Positions 19,175 through 29,579 of a DNA stretch of 64,000 nt are shown here, piece after piece. The stretch is from Cupriavidus necator A5-1 (GTDB lineage: Bacteria; Pseudomonadota; Gammaproteobacteria; Burkholderiales; Burkholderiaceae): the NCBI RefSeq assembly GCF_000744095.1, contig NZ_JQLI01000008.1, positions 1,178,001 through 1,242,000 of the forward strand. Direction: 5' to 3'. The position numbers and the translations under genes were made by a program. Position 1 is the stretch's first letter; the number at the start of each line of letters is the position of its first letter. The notes under the pieces are model-generated. The model saw nothing but the letters and a program-made list of their open reading frames with translations. It was not told the origin of the DNA and did not search any database.

Positions 19175-20479
19175 ATGGAACACCTGACGCTAGGCCCCCT
19201 GACCCGCGCCACCGGCACCGTCCGGTTGCCGGGCTCGAAGAGCATCTCCAACCGCGTGCTGCTGCTCGCCGCGCTGGCCACGGGCGAAACCCGCGTGCGC
19301 GACCTGCTCGATTCCGACGACACGCGCGTCATGCTGCAGGCGCTGCGCACGCTGGGCGTGGCATGGCGGCAAGAGGGCGCCGACTACATCGTCACCGGCG
19401 CCGGCGGCAATTTCCCGAACAAGTCGGCTGAGCTGTTCATGGGTAATGCCGGCACCGCGATCCGGCCGCTGACGGCCGCGCTCGCGCTGCAGGGCGGCAG
19501 CTACAAGCTGTCGGGCGTGCCGCGCATGCACGAGCGGCCGATCGGCGACCTGGTCGACGGCGTGCGCCAGGTCGGCGCCGTGATCGACTATCTCGGCAAC
19601 GAAGGCTTCCCGCCGCTGCATATCCAGCCGGCCAGCATCCGTATCGATGCGCCAATCCGCGTGCGCGGCGATGTGTCGAGCCAGTTCCTGACCGCGCTGC
19701 TGATGAGCCTGCCGATGGCGCAGTCCGACAGTGGCCGGATCGAGATCGAGGTGGTTGGCGAGCTGATCTCCAAGCCGTATATCGAGATCACGCTGAACCT
19801 GCTGGCGCGCTTCGGCATCCAGGTCGAGCGGCTGGGCTGGGAGCGCTTCGTGCTGCCGGCCGGCGCGGCCTACCGTTCGCCGGGCGAGATCTTTGTCGAG
19901 GGCGATGCGTCGTCGGCCTCGTACTTCCTCGCCGCCGGCGCGATCGGCGGCGGCCCGGTGCGGGTGGAGGGCGTGGGCATGGCCAGCATCCAGGGTGACG
20001 TGCGCTTTGCCGAGGCGCTCAATCGCATGGGCGCCAATGTGATGGCGGGCGACAACTGGATCGAAGTGCGCGGCACGGAACGCGACGACGGCCGCCTGCA
20101 CGGCATCGAGCTGGACTGCAACCATATCCCGGATGCCGCGATGACCCTGGCGGTGGCGGCACTTTTCGCCGAAGGCACCACCACGCTGACCAATATCGCC
20201 AGCTGGCGCGTCAAGGAAACCGACCGCATCGCGGCGATGGCGACGGAACTGCGCAAGCTGGGCGCGGTCGTGGAAGAAGGGGCGGATTACCTGCGTGTGA
20301 CGCCGCCGCAACCATGGCAGACTCCGGCCGACGGCATTGGCACCTATGATGACCATCGCATGGCGATGTGTTTCTCGCTGGCCGCTTTCGGGCCGCTGCC
20401 GGTGCGGATCAACGATCCGGGCTGTGTGGCGAAGACGTTCCCGGATTACTTCAGCGTGTTCGCGGGCGTTACGCGCTGA
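19175..20479 (+). CDS. aroA: 3-phosphoshikimate 1-carboxyvinyltransferase (EPSP synthase)
   Basis: 434 residues. Joins PEP to shikimate-3-phosphate in the shikimate pathway. The PEP/S3P motifs [18 protein letters not shown] and [13 protein letters not shown] are present, as are DGDxSS-type [10 protein letters not shown] and the late block [20 protein letters not shown]. The residues around NAGTAIRPL place it with class I enzymes. The ATG at 19175 is favoured because the family begins just ahead of this motif. Its last 11 bp overlap the 3' end of the opposing DUF2061 gene. Confidence 0.96.
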   Translation: MEHLTLGPLTRATGTVRLPGSKSISNRVLLLAALATGETRVRDLLDSDDTRVMLQALRTLGVAWRQEGADYIVTGAGGNFPNKSAELFMGNAGTAIRPLTAALALQGGSYKLSGVPRMHERPIGDLVDGVRQVGAVIDYLGNEGFPPLHIQPASIRIDAPIRVRGDVSSQFLTALLMSLPMAQSDSGRIEIEVVGELISKPYIEITLNLLARFGIQVERLGWERFVLPAGAAYRSPGEIFVEGDASSASYFLAAGAIGGGPVRVEGVGMASIQGDVRFAEALNRMGANVMAGDNWIEVRGTERDDGRLHGIELDCNHIPDAAMTLAVAALFAEGTTTLTNIASWRVKETDRIAAMATELRKLGAVVEEGADYLRVTPPQPWQTPADGIGTYDDHRMAMCFSLAAFGPLPVRINDPGCVAKTFPDYFSVFAGVTR

Positions 20480-20711
20480 CGAGGTTGCCGCTGGCGCGGT
20501 GCTTGGCAGCGCCGTCGCGAGCCGCCGCCTGGCGGCGCTCGCGCCCCGCGCGCTTCTCCCAGTAGCGGTCGAAGAAGTAGTGGGCCACCGTATTGACGGC
20601 CGGCTCGATGAAGGTGATGGCACCGCTGATGGCAAGGCTGCCGGTCAGCGCATACGTCACGCTGAACGCGATGCCGAGGTGCATGATGCCGAACGTCAGG
20701 GTTTTTGCCAT
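20469..20711 (-). CDS. DUF2061 small membrane protein
   Basis: 80 residues. Two predicted membrane helices ([20 protein letters not shown] and [20 protein letters not shown]) are followed by a basic cytoplasmic tail ([20 protein letters not shown]). The HLGIAFSV and [16 protein letters not shown] patterns fit the DUF2061 family, whose role is unknown. The ATG at 20709-20711 is chosen because the helix begins right after it. It is convergent with aroA, overlapping by 11 bp. A Fur-box-like site lies about 90 bp upstream. Confidence 0.85.
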   Translation of the reverse strand: MAKTLTFGIMHLGIAFSVTYALTGSLAISGAITFIEPAVNTVAHYFFDRYWEKRAGRERRQAAARDGAAKHRASGNLVSA

Positions 20712-20760
20712 GGTTGATTGCCTCGGGATCAATGCTTTAGGACCGATACTTTAGTGTTTG

Positions 20761-20786
20761 GCTTCACCCGTCGATTTGGGTGAAGC
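20761..20786. repeat. Perfect 9-bp inverted repeat upstream of cmk and DUF2061
   Basis: GCTTCACCC at 20761-20769 and GGGTGAAGC at 20778-20786 with an 8-base spacer. No T-run follows, so it is more likely an operator or RNA hairpin than a terminator. Confidence 0.6.
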
Positions 20787-20796
20787 GCCATGAATC

Positions 20797-20817
20797 AAAT
20801 GATAATGATTCGCAATA
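20797..20817. promoter_or_regulatory. Fur-box-like site
   Basis: AATGATAATGATTCGCAAT closely resembles the common proteobacterial Fur site (GATAATGAT followed by a degenerate second half). It lies between divergent DUF2061 and cmk, about 45 bp before the cmk start. Confidence 0.5.
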
Positions 20818-20855
20818 GAATTAACAATCAATCGTTACTGTGGGTGTCATAAGTA

Positions 20856-21524
20856 ATGACTATCATCAACGTCATCACCATTGACGGGCCGACCGCCTCG
20901 GGCAAGGGCACTGTCGCGCACAAGGTTGCCGACGCGGTGGGATTCCACCTGCTCGACAGTGGCGCGCTGTACCGACTGGTGGCGCTGGCCAGCGACCGTG
21001 CGGACGTCGACCCGGCGGATATGGGCACCCTTGCAAAAATCGCCGCCCGCCTCGATGTGAAGTTCGGCCCGGACCGGGTCTGGCTGCAAGGAGAGGAAGT
21101 GAGCCGGGCGATCCGGTCCGAGGCGATCGGCAACCGGGCCTCCGCCATCGCCGTGCACCAGCCGGTGCGCGACGCGCTGACCCAGCTGCAGCGCAGCTTC
21201 CGCAAGCTGCCGGGCCTGGTGGCCGACGGCCGCGACATGGGCACCGTGATCTTCCCGGACGCCCAGCTGAAAGTGTTCCTCACGGCAAGTGTTGAGGCGC
21301 GTGCTCGCAGGCGCTATAAACAATTGATTGATAAGGGAATTTCTGCTAATATTGAAGACCTTTTGCGTGACCTCGAGGCGCGCGATGCGCGGGATCGCAC
21401 CCGCGCCGCCGCGCCGCTACGTCCCGCCGAGGATGCAAAGCTGCTCGATACCTCCGACATGACGGTGGACCAGGCAGTGGCGCAGGTGCTGGAGTGGTTT
21501 GCCGCTGTGCGGTCCGATGCATGA
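20856..21524 (+). CDS. cmk: Cytidylate kinase
   Basis: 222 residues. Phosphorylates CMP and dCMP with ATP. The P-loop GPTASGKGT is at 11-19, and the CMP-binding features [21 protein letters not shown] and the lid RARRRYKQL follow. It precedes rpsA, the usual arrangement in proteobacteria. No strong ribosome site is seen before the ATG. The upstream region carries an inverted repeat and a Fur-box-like site. Confidence 0.96.
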   Translation: MTIINVITIDGPTASGKGTVAHKVADAVGFHLLDSGALYRLVALASDRADVDPADMGTLAKIAARLDVKFGPDRVWLQGEEVSRAIRSEAIGNRASAIAVHQPVRDALTQLQRSFRKLPGLVADGRDMGTVIFPDAQLKVFLTASVEARARRRYKQLIDKGISANIEDLLRDLEARDARDRTRAAAPLRPAEDAKLLDTSDMTVDQAVAQVLEWFAAVRSDA

Positions 21525-21688
21525 GATGCATGCGGACGCATAGGTAAAGCGGCGCACCCCGACAGCACCGGATGGAGCCAGCCCGGGCTTGCCCGAAGCC
21601 GGCATGTGTCAAACCTGACCCCGCTGCACTGGCAGACTGAGCGCGATAGTCGCGCCGGCCAGCGTACTGCGGATTTCACCTTACGTTT

Positions 21689-23383
21689 ATGTCCGACCTG
21701 CAAACTAACGAATCCTTTGCCGCACTGTTCGAGGAATCGATCGCCCGCTCCAATATGAAGGCTGGCGAAGTGATTTCCGCTGAAGTCGTGCGCATCGACC
21801 ACAACTTCGTGGTCGTCAACGCCGGCCTCAAGTCCGAAGCATTTGTGCCGGTGGAGGAGTTCCTGAACGACCAGGGCGAACTCGAAGTGCAGGCCGGCGA
21901 CTATGTCTCCGTGGCCATCGATGCGCTCGAGAACGGCTATGGCGACACGATCCTTTCCCGCGACAAGGCCAAGCGCCTGGCATCGTGGCTGAACCTCGAG
22001 AAGGCGCTGGAAGACGGCGAGATCATCTCGGGTACCGTGACCGGCAAGGTCAAGGGCGGCCTGACGGTGATGGTCAACGGCATCCGCGCGTTCCTGCCGG
22101 GCTCGCTGGTTGACGTGCGCCCGATCAAGGACACCACCCCGTACGAAGGCAAGACCCTGGAATTCAAGGTCATCAAGCTGGATCGCAAGCGCAACAACGT
22201 GGTGCTGTCGCGCCGCGCCGTGGTCGAAGCGACCCTGGGCGAAGAGCGCCAGAAGCTGATGGAAACCCTGAAGGAAGGCGCCATCGTCAACGGTATCGTC
22301 AAGAACATCACCGACTACGGTGCGTTCGTTGACCTGGGCGGTATCGACGGCCTGCTGCACATCACCGACCTGGCCTGGCGCCGTGTCCGCCACCCGAGCG
22401 AAGTGCTGTCGGTTGGCCAGGAAATCACCGCCAAGATCCTCAAGTTCGACCAGGAAAAGAACCGCGTCTCGCTGGGCGTGAAGCAGCTGGGCGAAGATCC
22501 GTGGGTCGGCATCTCGCGCCGCTACCCGCAAGGCACCCGCCTGTTCGGCAAGGTGACCAACCTGACCGACTACGGCGCGTTCGTCGAGATCGAAGCCGGC
22601 ATCGAAGGCCTGGTGCACGTGTCGGAAATGGACTGGACCAACAAGAACGTTGCGCCGTCCAAGGTTGTCCAGCTGGGCGACGAAGTCGAAGTCATGGTGC
22701 TGGATATCGACGAAGACAAGCGTCGTATCAGCCTGGGCATGAAGCAGTGCAAGGCCAATCCGTGGGACGATTTCTCGCGTAACCACAAGAAGGGCGACAA
22801 GCTGAGCGGCCAGATCAAGTCGATCACCGACTTCGGCGTGTTCATCGGCCTGCCGGGCGGCATCGACGGCCTGGTGCACCTGTCCGACCTGTCCTGGCAA
22901 GAGTCCGGCGAAGAGGCCGTGCGCAAGTACAAGAAGGGCGACGAAGTCGAAGCCGTGGTTCTGGGCATCGACGTCGACAAGGAACGCATCTCGCTGGGCA
23001 TCAAGCAGCTGTCGGGCGATCCGTTCAACAACTTCATCTCGGCCAACGACAAGGGCTCGCTCGTTCAGGGCACCATCAAGGCCGTTGACGCCAAGGGCGC
23101 CGTGGTCCAGCTGGCTGACGATGTGGAAGGCTACCTGCGTGCATCGGAAATCTCCGCTGACCGCGTGGAAGACGCCCGCAACGTGCTGAAGGAAGGCGAG
23201 CAGATCACCGCCCTCGTGGTGAACGTCGACCGCAAGTCGCGCAACATCAACCTGTCGATCAAGGCCAAGGACAGCGCAGAGCAGCAAGAAGCGATGCAGA
23301 AGTTCCAGGCTGACACCGGCACGGCTGGCACGACCAACCTCGGCGCCCTGCTGAAGGCCAAGCTCGGCCAGGACAACCAGTAA
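21689..23383 (+). CDS. rpsA: 30S ribosomal protein S1
   Basis: 564 residues, about the length of E. coli S1. Six S1 RNA-binding repeats are visible. The first two bind the ribosome and the later ones bind mRNA; the recurring signature is [22 protein letters not shown] and its variants ([36 protein letters not shown]). It starts [17 protein letters not shown]. It follows cmk by 164 bp and precedes ihfB by 23 bp. In E. coli, S1 represses its own translation through its leader; I could not identify equivalent structures here. Confidence 0.97.
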   Translation: MSDLQTNESFAALFEESIARSNMKAGEVISAEVVRIDHNFVVVNAGLKSEAFVPVEEFLNDQGELEVQAGDYVSVAIDALENGYGDTILSRDKAKRLASWLNLEKALEDGEIISGTVTGKVKGGLTVMVNGIRAFLPGSLVDVRPIKDTTPYEGKTLEFKVIKLDRKRNNVVLSRRAVVEATLGEERQKLMETLKEGAIVNGIVKNITDYGAFVDLGGIDGLLHITDLAWRRVRHPSEVLSVGQEITAKILKFDQEKNRVSLGVKQLGEDPWVGISRRYPQGTRLFGKVTNLTDYGAFVEIEAGIEGLVHVSEMDWTNKNVAPSKVVQLGDEVEVMVLDIDEDKRRISLGMKQCKANPWDDFSRNHKKGDKLSGQIKSITDFGVFIGLPGGIDGLVHLSDLSWQESGEEAVRKYKKGDEVEAVVLGIDVDKERISLGIKQLSGDPFNNFISANDKGSLVQGTIKAVDAKGAVVQLADDVEGYLRASEISADRVEDARNVLKEGEQITALVVNVDRKSRNINLSIKAKDSAEQQEAMQKFQADTGTAGTTNLGALLKAKLGQDNQ

Positions 23384-23406
23384 TCGCAGGCCCCGCGCTT
23401 GCGCGT

Positions 23407-23832
23407 ATGCCCATGACCAAGTCGGAGCTCGTCGAAAAACTGGCTGCCCGCTTCCCCCAGTTGCTGCTGCGGGACGCGGACATCTCGGTCAAAACGATAC
23501 TCGACGCGATGTCCGAGGCGTTGGCCGATGGCCACCGCATCGAGATCCGCGGATTCGGCAGTTTTGGTCTGAACAAGCGTCCGCCTCGCGTGGGGCGCAA
23601 TCCCAAGTCCGGCGAGCGTGTGCTGGTGCCCGAAAAACGGGTGCCGCACTTCAAGGCGGGCAAGGAATTGCGCGAACGGGTTGACCGCAGCCAGCCGGCG
23701 CCTCCGGGCGCCAATGGCAACGGCCATTCCGCCGGCCCGGCCCAGGCCGTGCCGGGCAAGGTAGGCCAGGGCAGCGCTCCCGCCGCACCGGCGGGACTGC
23801 ATGAGGGCGGACTGAATTTCGTCCGCTCCTGA
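23407..23832 (+). CDS. ihfB: Integration host factor subunit beta, with C-terminal extension
   Basis: DNA-bending protein that pairs with IhfA. The HU/IHF core covers residues 1-95 ([56 protein letters not shown]). A further ~45 residues rich in Gly, Ala, Pro and Asn extend past the normal end of IHF-beta (94 residues in E. coli). The tail is low-complexity and probably disordered. The start may be ATG 23407 or 23413; the second matches MTKSEL of homologues. It lies between rpsA and lapA, as in many proteobacteria, and ends at a strong terminator. Confidence 0.95.
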   Translation: MPMTKSELVEKLAARFPQLLLRDADISVKTILDAMSEALADGHRIEIRGFGSFGLNKRPPRVGRNPKSGERVLVPEKRVPHFKAGKELRERVDRSQPAPPGANGNGHSAGPAQAVPGKVGQGSAPAAPAGLHEGGLNFVRS

Positions 23833-23871
23833 TTGCCCGGGCTTTGCCTGCTGCTTGTGTTGTCTGTAAGA

Positions 23872-23899
23872 AAGCGCTCCTTCGGGGGCGCTTTTTTTT
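23872..23899 (+). terminator. Rho-independent terminator after ihfB
   Basis: AAGCGCTCC-TTCG-GGGGCGCTT stem-loop with a UUCG tetraloop, followed by eight T. Confidence 0.9.
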
Positions 23900-23994
23900 G
23901 CGTGCGCCCAGCATGGGCGCACTCTTGATAAGCATCATCGTCTCAGCCGCGGTAGCAAGCCCCCTGCCTTTAGGTGGGGAGGATGTCAATCCGT

Positions 23995-24000
23995 TACAAT
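23995..24000 (+). promoter_or_regulatory. Possible -10 of lapA-lapB
   Basis: TACAAT lies 68 bp upstream of lapA and after the ihfB terminator, where a new promoter is needed. No clear -35 is seen. Confidence 0.3.
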
Positions 24001-24067
24001 GCCGGGGTCTTTGCCGGGCCTCGCGCATGTGCGCCGGCGCGGCGCCAACGTCACGCTGCCCAACCGC

Positions 24068-24415
24068 ATGAAACTGTTCGCCTGGATCGTCCGCATCGTC
24101 GTATTCGTGCTGCTGTTCGTGCTGGCGCTGCGCAATACCGCCGAAGCCTCGCTGCAGCTGTTCTTCAACGCCGTCTGGCATGCCCCGCTGATCCTGATCC
24201 TGTTCGCTGCCTTCGTGCTCGGCGCGGTGGCGGCGCTGGCGTCGGTGGCGCCCAACCTGATGCGCCAGCGCATGGAGCTTGCCCGGCTGCGCCGCGCGCT
24301 TCCCGACGCCAGCGCGCAGGCGAGCGTGTCAGCGGCATCGCCGCCGTCGCCGGCAGCAGCCGCGCCGCGCGACGGCAAGCCTGTTCCCTATAACGTAGTC
24401 GGCCCGAAAGTCTGA
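24068..24415 (+). CDS. lapA: LapA family inner membrane protein
   Basis: 115 residues. Two membrane helices (LFAWIVRIVVFVLLFVLAL and LILILFAAFVLGAVAALASV) are linked by the short periplasmic loop RNTAEASLQLFFNAVWHAP and followed by an Ala/Pro/Ser tail in the cytoplasm. The helix-hairpin pattern with RNT and a WxAP loop fits LapA (DUF1049). It lies 3 bp before lapB; together they act in control of LPS assembly and LpxC turnover in E. coli. The start at 24068 is set by the first helix. Confidence 0.87.
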   Translation: MKLFAWIVRIVVFVLLFVLALRNTAEASLQLFFNAVWHAPLILILFAAFVLGAVAALASVAPNLMRQRMELARLRRALPDASAQASVSAASPPSPAAAAPRDGKPVPYNVVGPKV

Positions 24416-24418
24416 TCC

Positions 24419-25633
24419 ATGATGTTTGAAACCTGGTGGTTGCTGGCGCTGCCACTTGTCTTTGGCCTTGGCTGGATGGCGGCGCGCTTCGATGTGCGCC
24501 AGCTCATCAGCGAGCAGGGCGCGCTGCCACGCTCGTACTTCAAGGGCCTCAATTTCCTGCTCAACGAGCAGCCCGACAAGGCCATCGACGCCTTTATCGA
24601 GGTCGCCCGGCTCGACCCCGAAACCACCGAACTGCACTTCGCGCTGGGCGCACTGTTCCGCCGCCGCGGCGAAACCGAGCGCGCCATCCGCGTGCACCAG
24701 AACCTGGCCACCCGGCCCGACCTGCCTGAGCCCGAGCGCGAGCATGCGCTGTACGAGCTGGGCCAGGACTTCCTGCGCGCGGGCCTGCTGGACCGCGCCG
24801 AGGAGTCGCTGCGCCGGCTGATGTCGGGACCGTACGCCGCCTCGGCCAAGCGCGTGCTGCTCGAGCTCTACGAGGTCGAGAAGGAGTGGCAGAAGGCCAT
24901 CGATGCCGCGCGCGAACTGCAGACGCTGGAGCAGAAGAGCTACAGCGTGCAGATCGCCCAGTTCTGCTGCGAACTGGCGCAGGACGCGCTGCAGCGCAAG
25001 CGGCGCGAGGATGCGGTGAAGTGGCTGAACCAGGCCGTTGCCGAGAACCCTGCCAATGTGCGCGCCCCGATCCTGCTGGGCGACGTGGCCGCGGCGGCCG
25101 GCGATGCGCGTGCCGCGCTCGGCCACTGGCTGGGCATCGAACGGCAGGACGCTTCTTTCCTGCCGCTGGTGGCCGACCGCGTGGTCAAGGCCTATGCCAG
25201 CCTGCAAGAGGAGGGCACCGCGCTGGAATGGCTGCGCGGCCTGCTCAAGGGCAAGCTGGCGCCCGAGCTGCTCGATACGGCGTACAAGGCCGAGCTCGAC
25301 GTGAACGGCCCCGAAGCCGCGGCACGGCTGATGCGCGACCAGCTGCGCCGCCAGCCCACGCTGCTGGCGTTGACCAGGTATTTCGAGGCGCAGGCAGCCG
25401 TGGCCGAGGCCGAGACCCCGGTGGGCGATGCCCCCGCGGCCGCGGAGGCGGAGGGCGACGAGGAAGCTAAGGAAACCACTGCCATCCGCGACCTGCTGCA
25501 GCTGCGCACCCGCAACCTGGCGCGCTACACCTGCCGCGAGTGCGGCTTCCGCGCCCGCTTGTTCTACTGGCAATGCCCGGGCTGCAACCGCTGGGAAACC
25601 TACGCCCCGCGACGTTCCGAGACGCTCGGTTGA
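24419..25633 (+). CDS. lapB: LPS assembly protein LapB (YciM)
   Basis: 404 residues. An N-terminal membrane anchor (WWLLALPLVFGLGWMAARF) leads into a cytoplasmic tetratricopeptide array (about 35-350), starting with RSYFKGLNFLLNEQPDKAIDAF. A C-terminal rubredoxin-type metal knuckle has Cys at 372, 375, 386 and 389 (CRECG...CPGC). In E. coli LapB adapts LpxC for FtsH degradation and coordinates LPS export. An acidic low-complexity insert (AEAEGDEEAKE) sits before the metal knuckle. It is in an operon with lapA. Confidence 0.95.
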   Translation: MMFETWWLLALPLVFGLGWMAARFDVRQLISEQGALPRSYFKGLNFLLNEQPDKAIDAFIEVARLDPETTELHFALGALFRRRGETERAIRVHQNLATRPDLPEPEREHALYELGQDFLRAGLLDRAEESLRRLMSGPYAASAKRVLLELYEVEKEWQKAIDAARELQTLEQKSYSVQIAQFCCELAQDALQRKRREDAVKWLNQAVAENPANVRAPILLGDVAAAAGDARAALGHWLGIERQDASFLPLVADRVVKAYASLQEEGTALEWLRGLLKGKLAPELLDTAYKAELDVNGPEAAARLMRDQLRRQPTLLALTRYFEAQAAVAEAETPVGDAPAAAEAEGDEEAKETTAIRDLLQLRTRNLARYTCRECGFRARLFYWQCPGCNRWETYAPRRSETLG

Positions 25634-25670
25634 TCGCGGCGGACGGTGCAACAGATCTTGAACTGAAGCT

Positions 25671-27062
25671 ATGAAAGTCACCATTATCGGCAGCGGCTAT
25701 GTCGGCCTTGTCACCGGCGCATGCCTGGCGGAACTGGGCAACGATGTGTTCTGCCTGGACCTGGACGAACAGAAGATCGCGATGCTCAATGCGGGCGGCG
25801 TGCCGATCTACGAGCCGGGCCTGAAGGAGTTGATCGAGCGCAACCGCGCCGCCGGCCGCCTGACCTTTTCCACCGACGTGGCCGCCAGCGTCGAGCACGC
25901 CGACGTGCAGTTCATCGCCGTGGGCACGCCGCCGGATGAAGACGGCTCGGCCGACCTGAAGTACGTACTGGCCGCGGCACGTAATATCGGCCGCCATATG
26001 ACCGGCTTCAAGGTGGTGGTGGACAAGTCGACCGTGCCGGTCGGCACCGGCGACCGCGTCGCCGCCACGATTCGCGAGGAACTTGCCGCGCGCGGCCTGG
26101 AAGACCTGCAGTTCTCGGTGGTGTCCAACCCCGAGTTCCTGAAGGAGGGCGCCGCGGTCGAGGACTTCATGCGTCCGGACCGCATCGTGCTGGGCTGCAA
26201 CCCGGACGTGGCCGGCCGCCACGCGCAGGCCACCATGCGCCAGCTCTACGCGCCGTTCAACCGCCACCACGAACGCACTTTCTACATGGACGTGCGCTCG
26301 GCCGAGTTCACCAAGTACGCCGCCAACTCGATGCTGGCCACCCGCATCTCGTTCATGAACGAGCTGGCCAACCTCGCCGACGAAGTGGGCGCCGATATCG
26401 AACTGGTGCGCATGGGCATCGGCTCGGACCCGCGCATCGGCTACAGTTTCCTGTATGCCGGCGCCGGTTACGGTGGCTCGTGCTTTCCCAAGGACGTGCA
26501 GGCGCTGATGCGCACCGCCGCCGACCACGGCAAGCCGATGCGCGTGCTGGAGGCGGTGGAAGCCGTCAACGGCGCGCAGAAGCGCGTGCTCGGCGACAAG
26601 ATCGTGCGCCGCTTCGGCGAGGACCTCACCGGGCGCACCTTCGCGGTGTGGGGCCTGGCGTTCAAGCCCAATACCGACGACATGCGCGAGGCGCCGTCGC
26701 GGATCCTGGCGCGCGAGCTGGTGGCGCGCGGCGCATCGCTGCGCATGCATGACCCGGTGTCGCTGGCCGAAGCGCGGCGCGTGCTGGATGCCGACCTGGC
26801 CGACCTGCCGGGTGGCGCCGCGCGCGTGAGCTTCCACGACAACCAGATGGATGTCCTCGACGGCGCCGACGCGCTGGTGATCGTGACCGAATGGAAGGTG
26901 TTCCGCAGCCCCGACTTCGGCCAGATCAAGCGGCGCCTGAAGACGCCGGTGATCTTCGACGGGCGCAACCTGTATGAGCCCGAGGCGATGGTCGAGAGCG
27001 GCGTGGAGTACCACGCCATCGGCCGCCCGACCCGGGCGCGGCTACAAGCCGCGAACGAATGA
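25671..27062 (+). CDS. ugd: UDP-glucose 6-dehydrogenase
   Basis: 463 residues. NAD-dependent oxidation of UDP-glucose to UDP-glucuronate, a precursor for capsule/exopolysaccharide and for aminoarabinose on lipid A. The N-terminal dinucleotide fold is [17 protein letters not shown], the catalytic cysteine is C271 in GGSCFPKDV, and the central-domain block [19 protein letters not shown] follows. The C-terminal UDP-binding domain has [17 protein letters not shown]. It is followed by hldA and hldD, forming an LPS sugar-precursor group. Confidence 0.96.
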   Translation: MKVTIIGSGYVGLVTGACLAELGNDVFCLDLDEQKIAMLNAGGVPIYEPGLKELIERNRAAGRLTFSTDVAASVEHADVQFIAVGTPPDEDGSADLKYVLAAARNIGRHMTGFKVVVDKSTVPVGTGDRVAATIREELAARGLEDLQFSVVSNPEFLKEGAAVEDFMRPDRIVLGCNPDVAGRHAQATMRQLYAPFNRHHERTFYMDVRSAEFTKYAANSMLATRISFMNELANLADEVGADIELVRMGIGSDPRIGYSFLYAGAGYGGSCFPKDVQALMRTAADHGKPMRVLEAVEAVNGAQKRVLGDKIVRRFGEDLTGRTFAVWGLAFKPNTDDMREAPSRILARELVARGASLRMHDPVSLAEARRVLDADLADLPGGAARVSFHDNQMDVLDGADALVIVTEWKVFRSPDFGQIKRRLKTPVIFDGRNLYEPEAMVESGVEYHAIGRPTRARLQAANE

Positions 27063-27142
27063 AGCGCGGGCGGGTCAACGGACACATCAACCGATAAGAT
27101 GAGGAGGCGGCGGCGGCCGCCTCGATATTGCCAAGGATCGTC

Positions 27143-28090
27143 ATGAACAAGACCGTCATTTCGCAAGAACAGATCCGGCAGTCCCATATCCTGGTGGTCG
27201 GCGACATGATGCTGGACCGCTACTGGTTCGGCGACGTGGAGCGCATCTCGCCGGAAGCGCCGGTGCCGGTGGTGCAGGTCAAGCGCAGCGACGAGCGCCT
27301 GGGCGGCGCCGCCAACGTGGCGCGCAACGCCGCCGCGCTGGGCGCGCGCGTGGGCATGCTGGGCGTGGTCGGCGACGACGAGCCGGCGCGCACGCTCGAG
27401 GCCCTGCTGGCTGAAAGCCACGTGGAGCCCTACCTGCACCGCGATGCCAAGCTCAATACCACCATCAAGCTGCGCGTGGTGGCGCACCAGCAGCAGCTGC
27501 TGCGGGTGGACTTCGAGAACGCGCCCGCGCACGAAGTGCTGGCCGCGGTACAGGACCGCTTCGTCAGCCTGATCAACGACTACCAGGTGCTGGTGCTGTC
27601 CGACTACGGCAAGGGCGGCCTGACGCACGTCACGCGCATGGTCGACGCCGGCCGTGCCGCCGGGCGCAAGGTGCTGATCGACCCCAAGGGCGAGGACTAC
27701 TCGCGCTACCGCGGCGCCACGCTGATCACGCCCAACCGGGCCGAGATGCGTGCCGTGGTCGGCGCCTGGAAGACCGAGGCCGACCTGACCATCCGCGCCC
27801 AGAACCTGCGCCGCGAACTGCAGCTCGAGGCACTGCTGCTGACGCGCTCGGAAGAGGGCATGACGCTCTACACCGAGGCCGAGGTGCTGCACGTGTCCGC
27901 CCAGGCGCGCGAGGTCTATGATGTATCCGGTGCGGGCGATACCGTGATCGCCACGCTCGCCACCATGCTGGGCGCCGGCTTGACGCTGAAGGAAGCCGTG
28001 CAGCATGCCAACCGTGCCGGCGGCATCGTGGTGGGCAAGCTCGGCACCGCCGTCGTCACCTATCCCGAATTGTTCGGCGCCGCCCCGTGA
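27143..28090 (+). CDS. rfaE1: D-glycero-beta-D-manno-heptose-7-phosphate kinase
   Basis: 315 residues. PfkB-fold sugar kinase that makes heptose-1,7-bisphosphate in ADP-heptose synthesis (HldA / RfaE domain 1). Visible motifs are [32 protein letters not shown] and the anion-hole [14 protein letters not shown] with the catalytic Asp. The C-terminal nucleotidyltransferase domain of fused HldE is absent, so a separate hldC/rfaE2 should lie elsewhere. The start ATG 27143 has AAGGA 7 bp upstream; the earlier ATG 27128 lacks a site. It is followed directly by hldD. Confidence 0.95.
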   Translation: MNKTVISQEQIRQSHILVVGDMMLDRYWFGDVERISPEAPVPVVQVKRSDERLGGAANVARNAAALGARVGMLGVVGDDEPARTLEALLAESHVEPYLHRDAKLNTTIKLRVVAHQQQLLRVDFENAPAHEVLAAVQDRFVSLINDYQVLVLSDYGKGGLTHVTRMVDAGRAAGRKVLIDPKGEDYSRYRGATLITPNRAEMRAVVGAWKTEADLTIRAQNLRRELQLEALLLTRSEEGMTLYTEAEVLHVSAQAREVYDVSGAGDTVIATLATMLGAGLTLKEAVQHANRAGGIVVGKLGTAVVTYPELFGAAP

Positions 28091-28118
28091 GGCGCGACGC
28101 CACCAGACTGAAGCGACC

Positions 28119-29114
28119 ATGACCATCATCGTGACCGGCGCTGCCGGCTTTATCGGCAGCAACCTCGTCAAGGGTCTGAACGAACGCGGCGAGACCAACG
28201 TCATTGCCGTCGACAACCTGACCCGTGCGGACAAGTTCCACAACCTGGTCGACTGCGAAATCTCCGACTACCTGGACAAGCAGGACTTCCTCGAGCGCTT
28301 TGCCCGCGGCGAGTTCGGCAAGGTACGCGCGGTGTTCCATGAAGGCGCCTGCTCCGACACCATGGAGACCGATGGCCGCTACATGATGGAGAACAACTAC
28401 CGCTACACGCTGTCGCTGATGGAGAGCTGCCTGGAGCAGGGCGCGCAGTTCCTGTACGCATCGTCGGCGGCCACCTACGGCGCCTCGCAGGTGTTCCGCG
28501 AAGACCGCGAGTTCGAGCGTCCGCTGAACGTGTATGGCTACTCCAAGTTCCTGTTCGACCAGATCGTGCGGCGCCGGCTGCCGTCGGCGCTGTCGCAGAT
28601 CGTCGGCTTCCGCTACTTCAACGTGTATGGCCCGCGCGAGACCCACAAGGGCCGCATGGCCTCGGTCGCGTTCCACAACTTCAACCAGTTCCGCGCCGAC
28701 GGTACGGTGAAGCTGTTCGGCGAGTACAACGGCTACGGCCCGGGCATGCAGAGCCGCGACTTCATCTCGGTGGAAGACGTGGTCAAGGTCAACCTGTACT
28801 TCTTCGACCATCCGGAAAAATCCGGCATCTTCAACCTCGGCACCGGCCGCGCGCAGCCCTTCAACGACATTGCCGCCACCGTGGTCAACACGCTGCGCGA
28901 GGCCGACGGCAAGCCGCGCCTGTCGCTGGAAGAACTGGTGCAGGAAGGCCTGGTCGAGTACATCAAGTTCCCCGACGCGCTGCGCGGCAAGTACCAGTGC
29001 TTTACGCAGTCGGATGTGTCGAAGCTGCGCAGTGCCGGCTATAGCGAGCCTTTCCTGACCGTCGAGGAAGGCGTGGCGCGCTACTGCCGCTGGCTGCTTG
29101 AACGCGCCGGCTGA
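28119..29114 (+). CDS. rfaD: ADP-L-glycero-D-manno-heptose 6-epimerase
   Basis: 331 residues, extended short-chain dehydrogenase fold. Epimerises ADP-D-glycero-D-manno-heptose to the L,D form used by heptosyltransferases such as WaaC (62847-63845). The NADP site is GAAGFIG at 7-13, and the catalytic YGYSK (Tyr, Lys) and [11 protein letters not shown] blocks are present. [13 protein letters not shown] is typical of HldD. It lies 28 bp after rfaE1 on the same strand, and a GC-rich hairpin (29142-29168) follows. Confidence 0.96.
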   Translation: MTIIVTGAAGFIGSNLVKGLNERGETNVIAVDNLTRADKFHNLVDCEISDYLDKQDFLERFARGEFGKVRAVFHEGACSDTMETDGRYMMENNYRYTLSLMESCLEQGAQFLYASSAATYGASQVFREDREFERPLNVYGYSKFLFDQIVRRRLPSALSQIVGFRYFNVYGPRETHKGRMASVAFHNFNQFRADGTVKLFGEYNGYGPGMQSRDFISVEDVVKVNLYFFDHPEKSGIFNLGTGRAQPFNDIAATVVNTLREADGKPRLSLEELVQEGLVEYIKFPDALRGKYQCFTQSDVSKLRSAGYSEPFLTVEEGVARYCRWLLERAG

Positions 29115-29141
29115 CCGCCTCGCTTTACCGCTGTTGTCGAG

Positions 29142-29168
29142 CCGGCCGACACGTTTTCGTGCGGCCGG
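29142..29168 (+). repeat. GC-rich hairpin after rfaD
   Basis: CCGGCCG(A)CAC and GTGCGGCCGG pair with one bulged A around a GTTTTC loop. No T-run follows, so termination strength is uncertain. Confidence 0.45.
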
Positions 29169-29303
29169 TGTCAACTTGTGTTGCCGTATGCGCCGCCGCG
29201 GCAGCCTGCCCCTATCCTGACCTGGCCTCGCCGCAATGGCGGGGTGGTACCCAAGCTGGTACCCCGGAGTTGTACCTCTGACATCCACAGGAAAGGAGCT
29301 TCC

Positions 29304-29579
29304 ATGTTCAAGCACTGGGTCTGGCAATTTGTCCGGCGTTTCTCCCTGATTGCAGCCATCTGCCTGTCCGCCGGCGGCATCGCGCACGCGGCGATCGACG
29401 TCAACACGGCGGACGAGGCGGCGCTGACCTCCGTCAAGGGCGTGGGGCCGAAATCGGTGGCCAAGCTGCAGGAGGCGGGGCTCACCTTTGGTGCCGCCGC
29501 CGCGGCGCCGGCCGCGTCTGCCAAGCCGGCGAAGGCAGCTGCAGCCGCGCCGGCAGGCGCAGCCAAGGCATCGCGCTGA
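29304..29579 (+). CDS. ComEA-like exported helix-hairpin-helix protein, short form
   Basis: 91 residues. A signal peptide with cleavage after AHA (residue 29) precedes a short helix-hairpin-helix segment (IDVNTADEAALTSVKGVGPKSVAKL). An Ala/Lys/Pro tail follows. Members usually have two GxGP hairpins across about 60 residues; here only one is present and the flanks look joined across it. The ribosome site GGAAAGGAG is strong. A role in DNA uptake is the family inference and is weaker for a single-hairpin form. It could be non-specific DNA binding in the periplasm. Confidence 0.8.
   Translation: MFKHWVWQFVRRFSLIAAICLSAGGIAHAAIDVNTADEAALTSVKGVGPKSVAKLQEAGLTFGAAAAAPAASAKPAKAAAAAPAGAAKASR

Noticed and set aside
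20790-20852. 20-codon frame (MNQMIMIRN...) just before cmk
   Set aside because: No ribosome site, overlaps the Fur-box-like site, and very short; more likely chance.
29243-29274. Direct repeat GGTACC...GGTACC near the ComEA-like gene
   Set aside because: Short and palindromic restriction-like sequence; no mobile-element signs.
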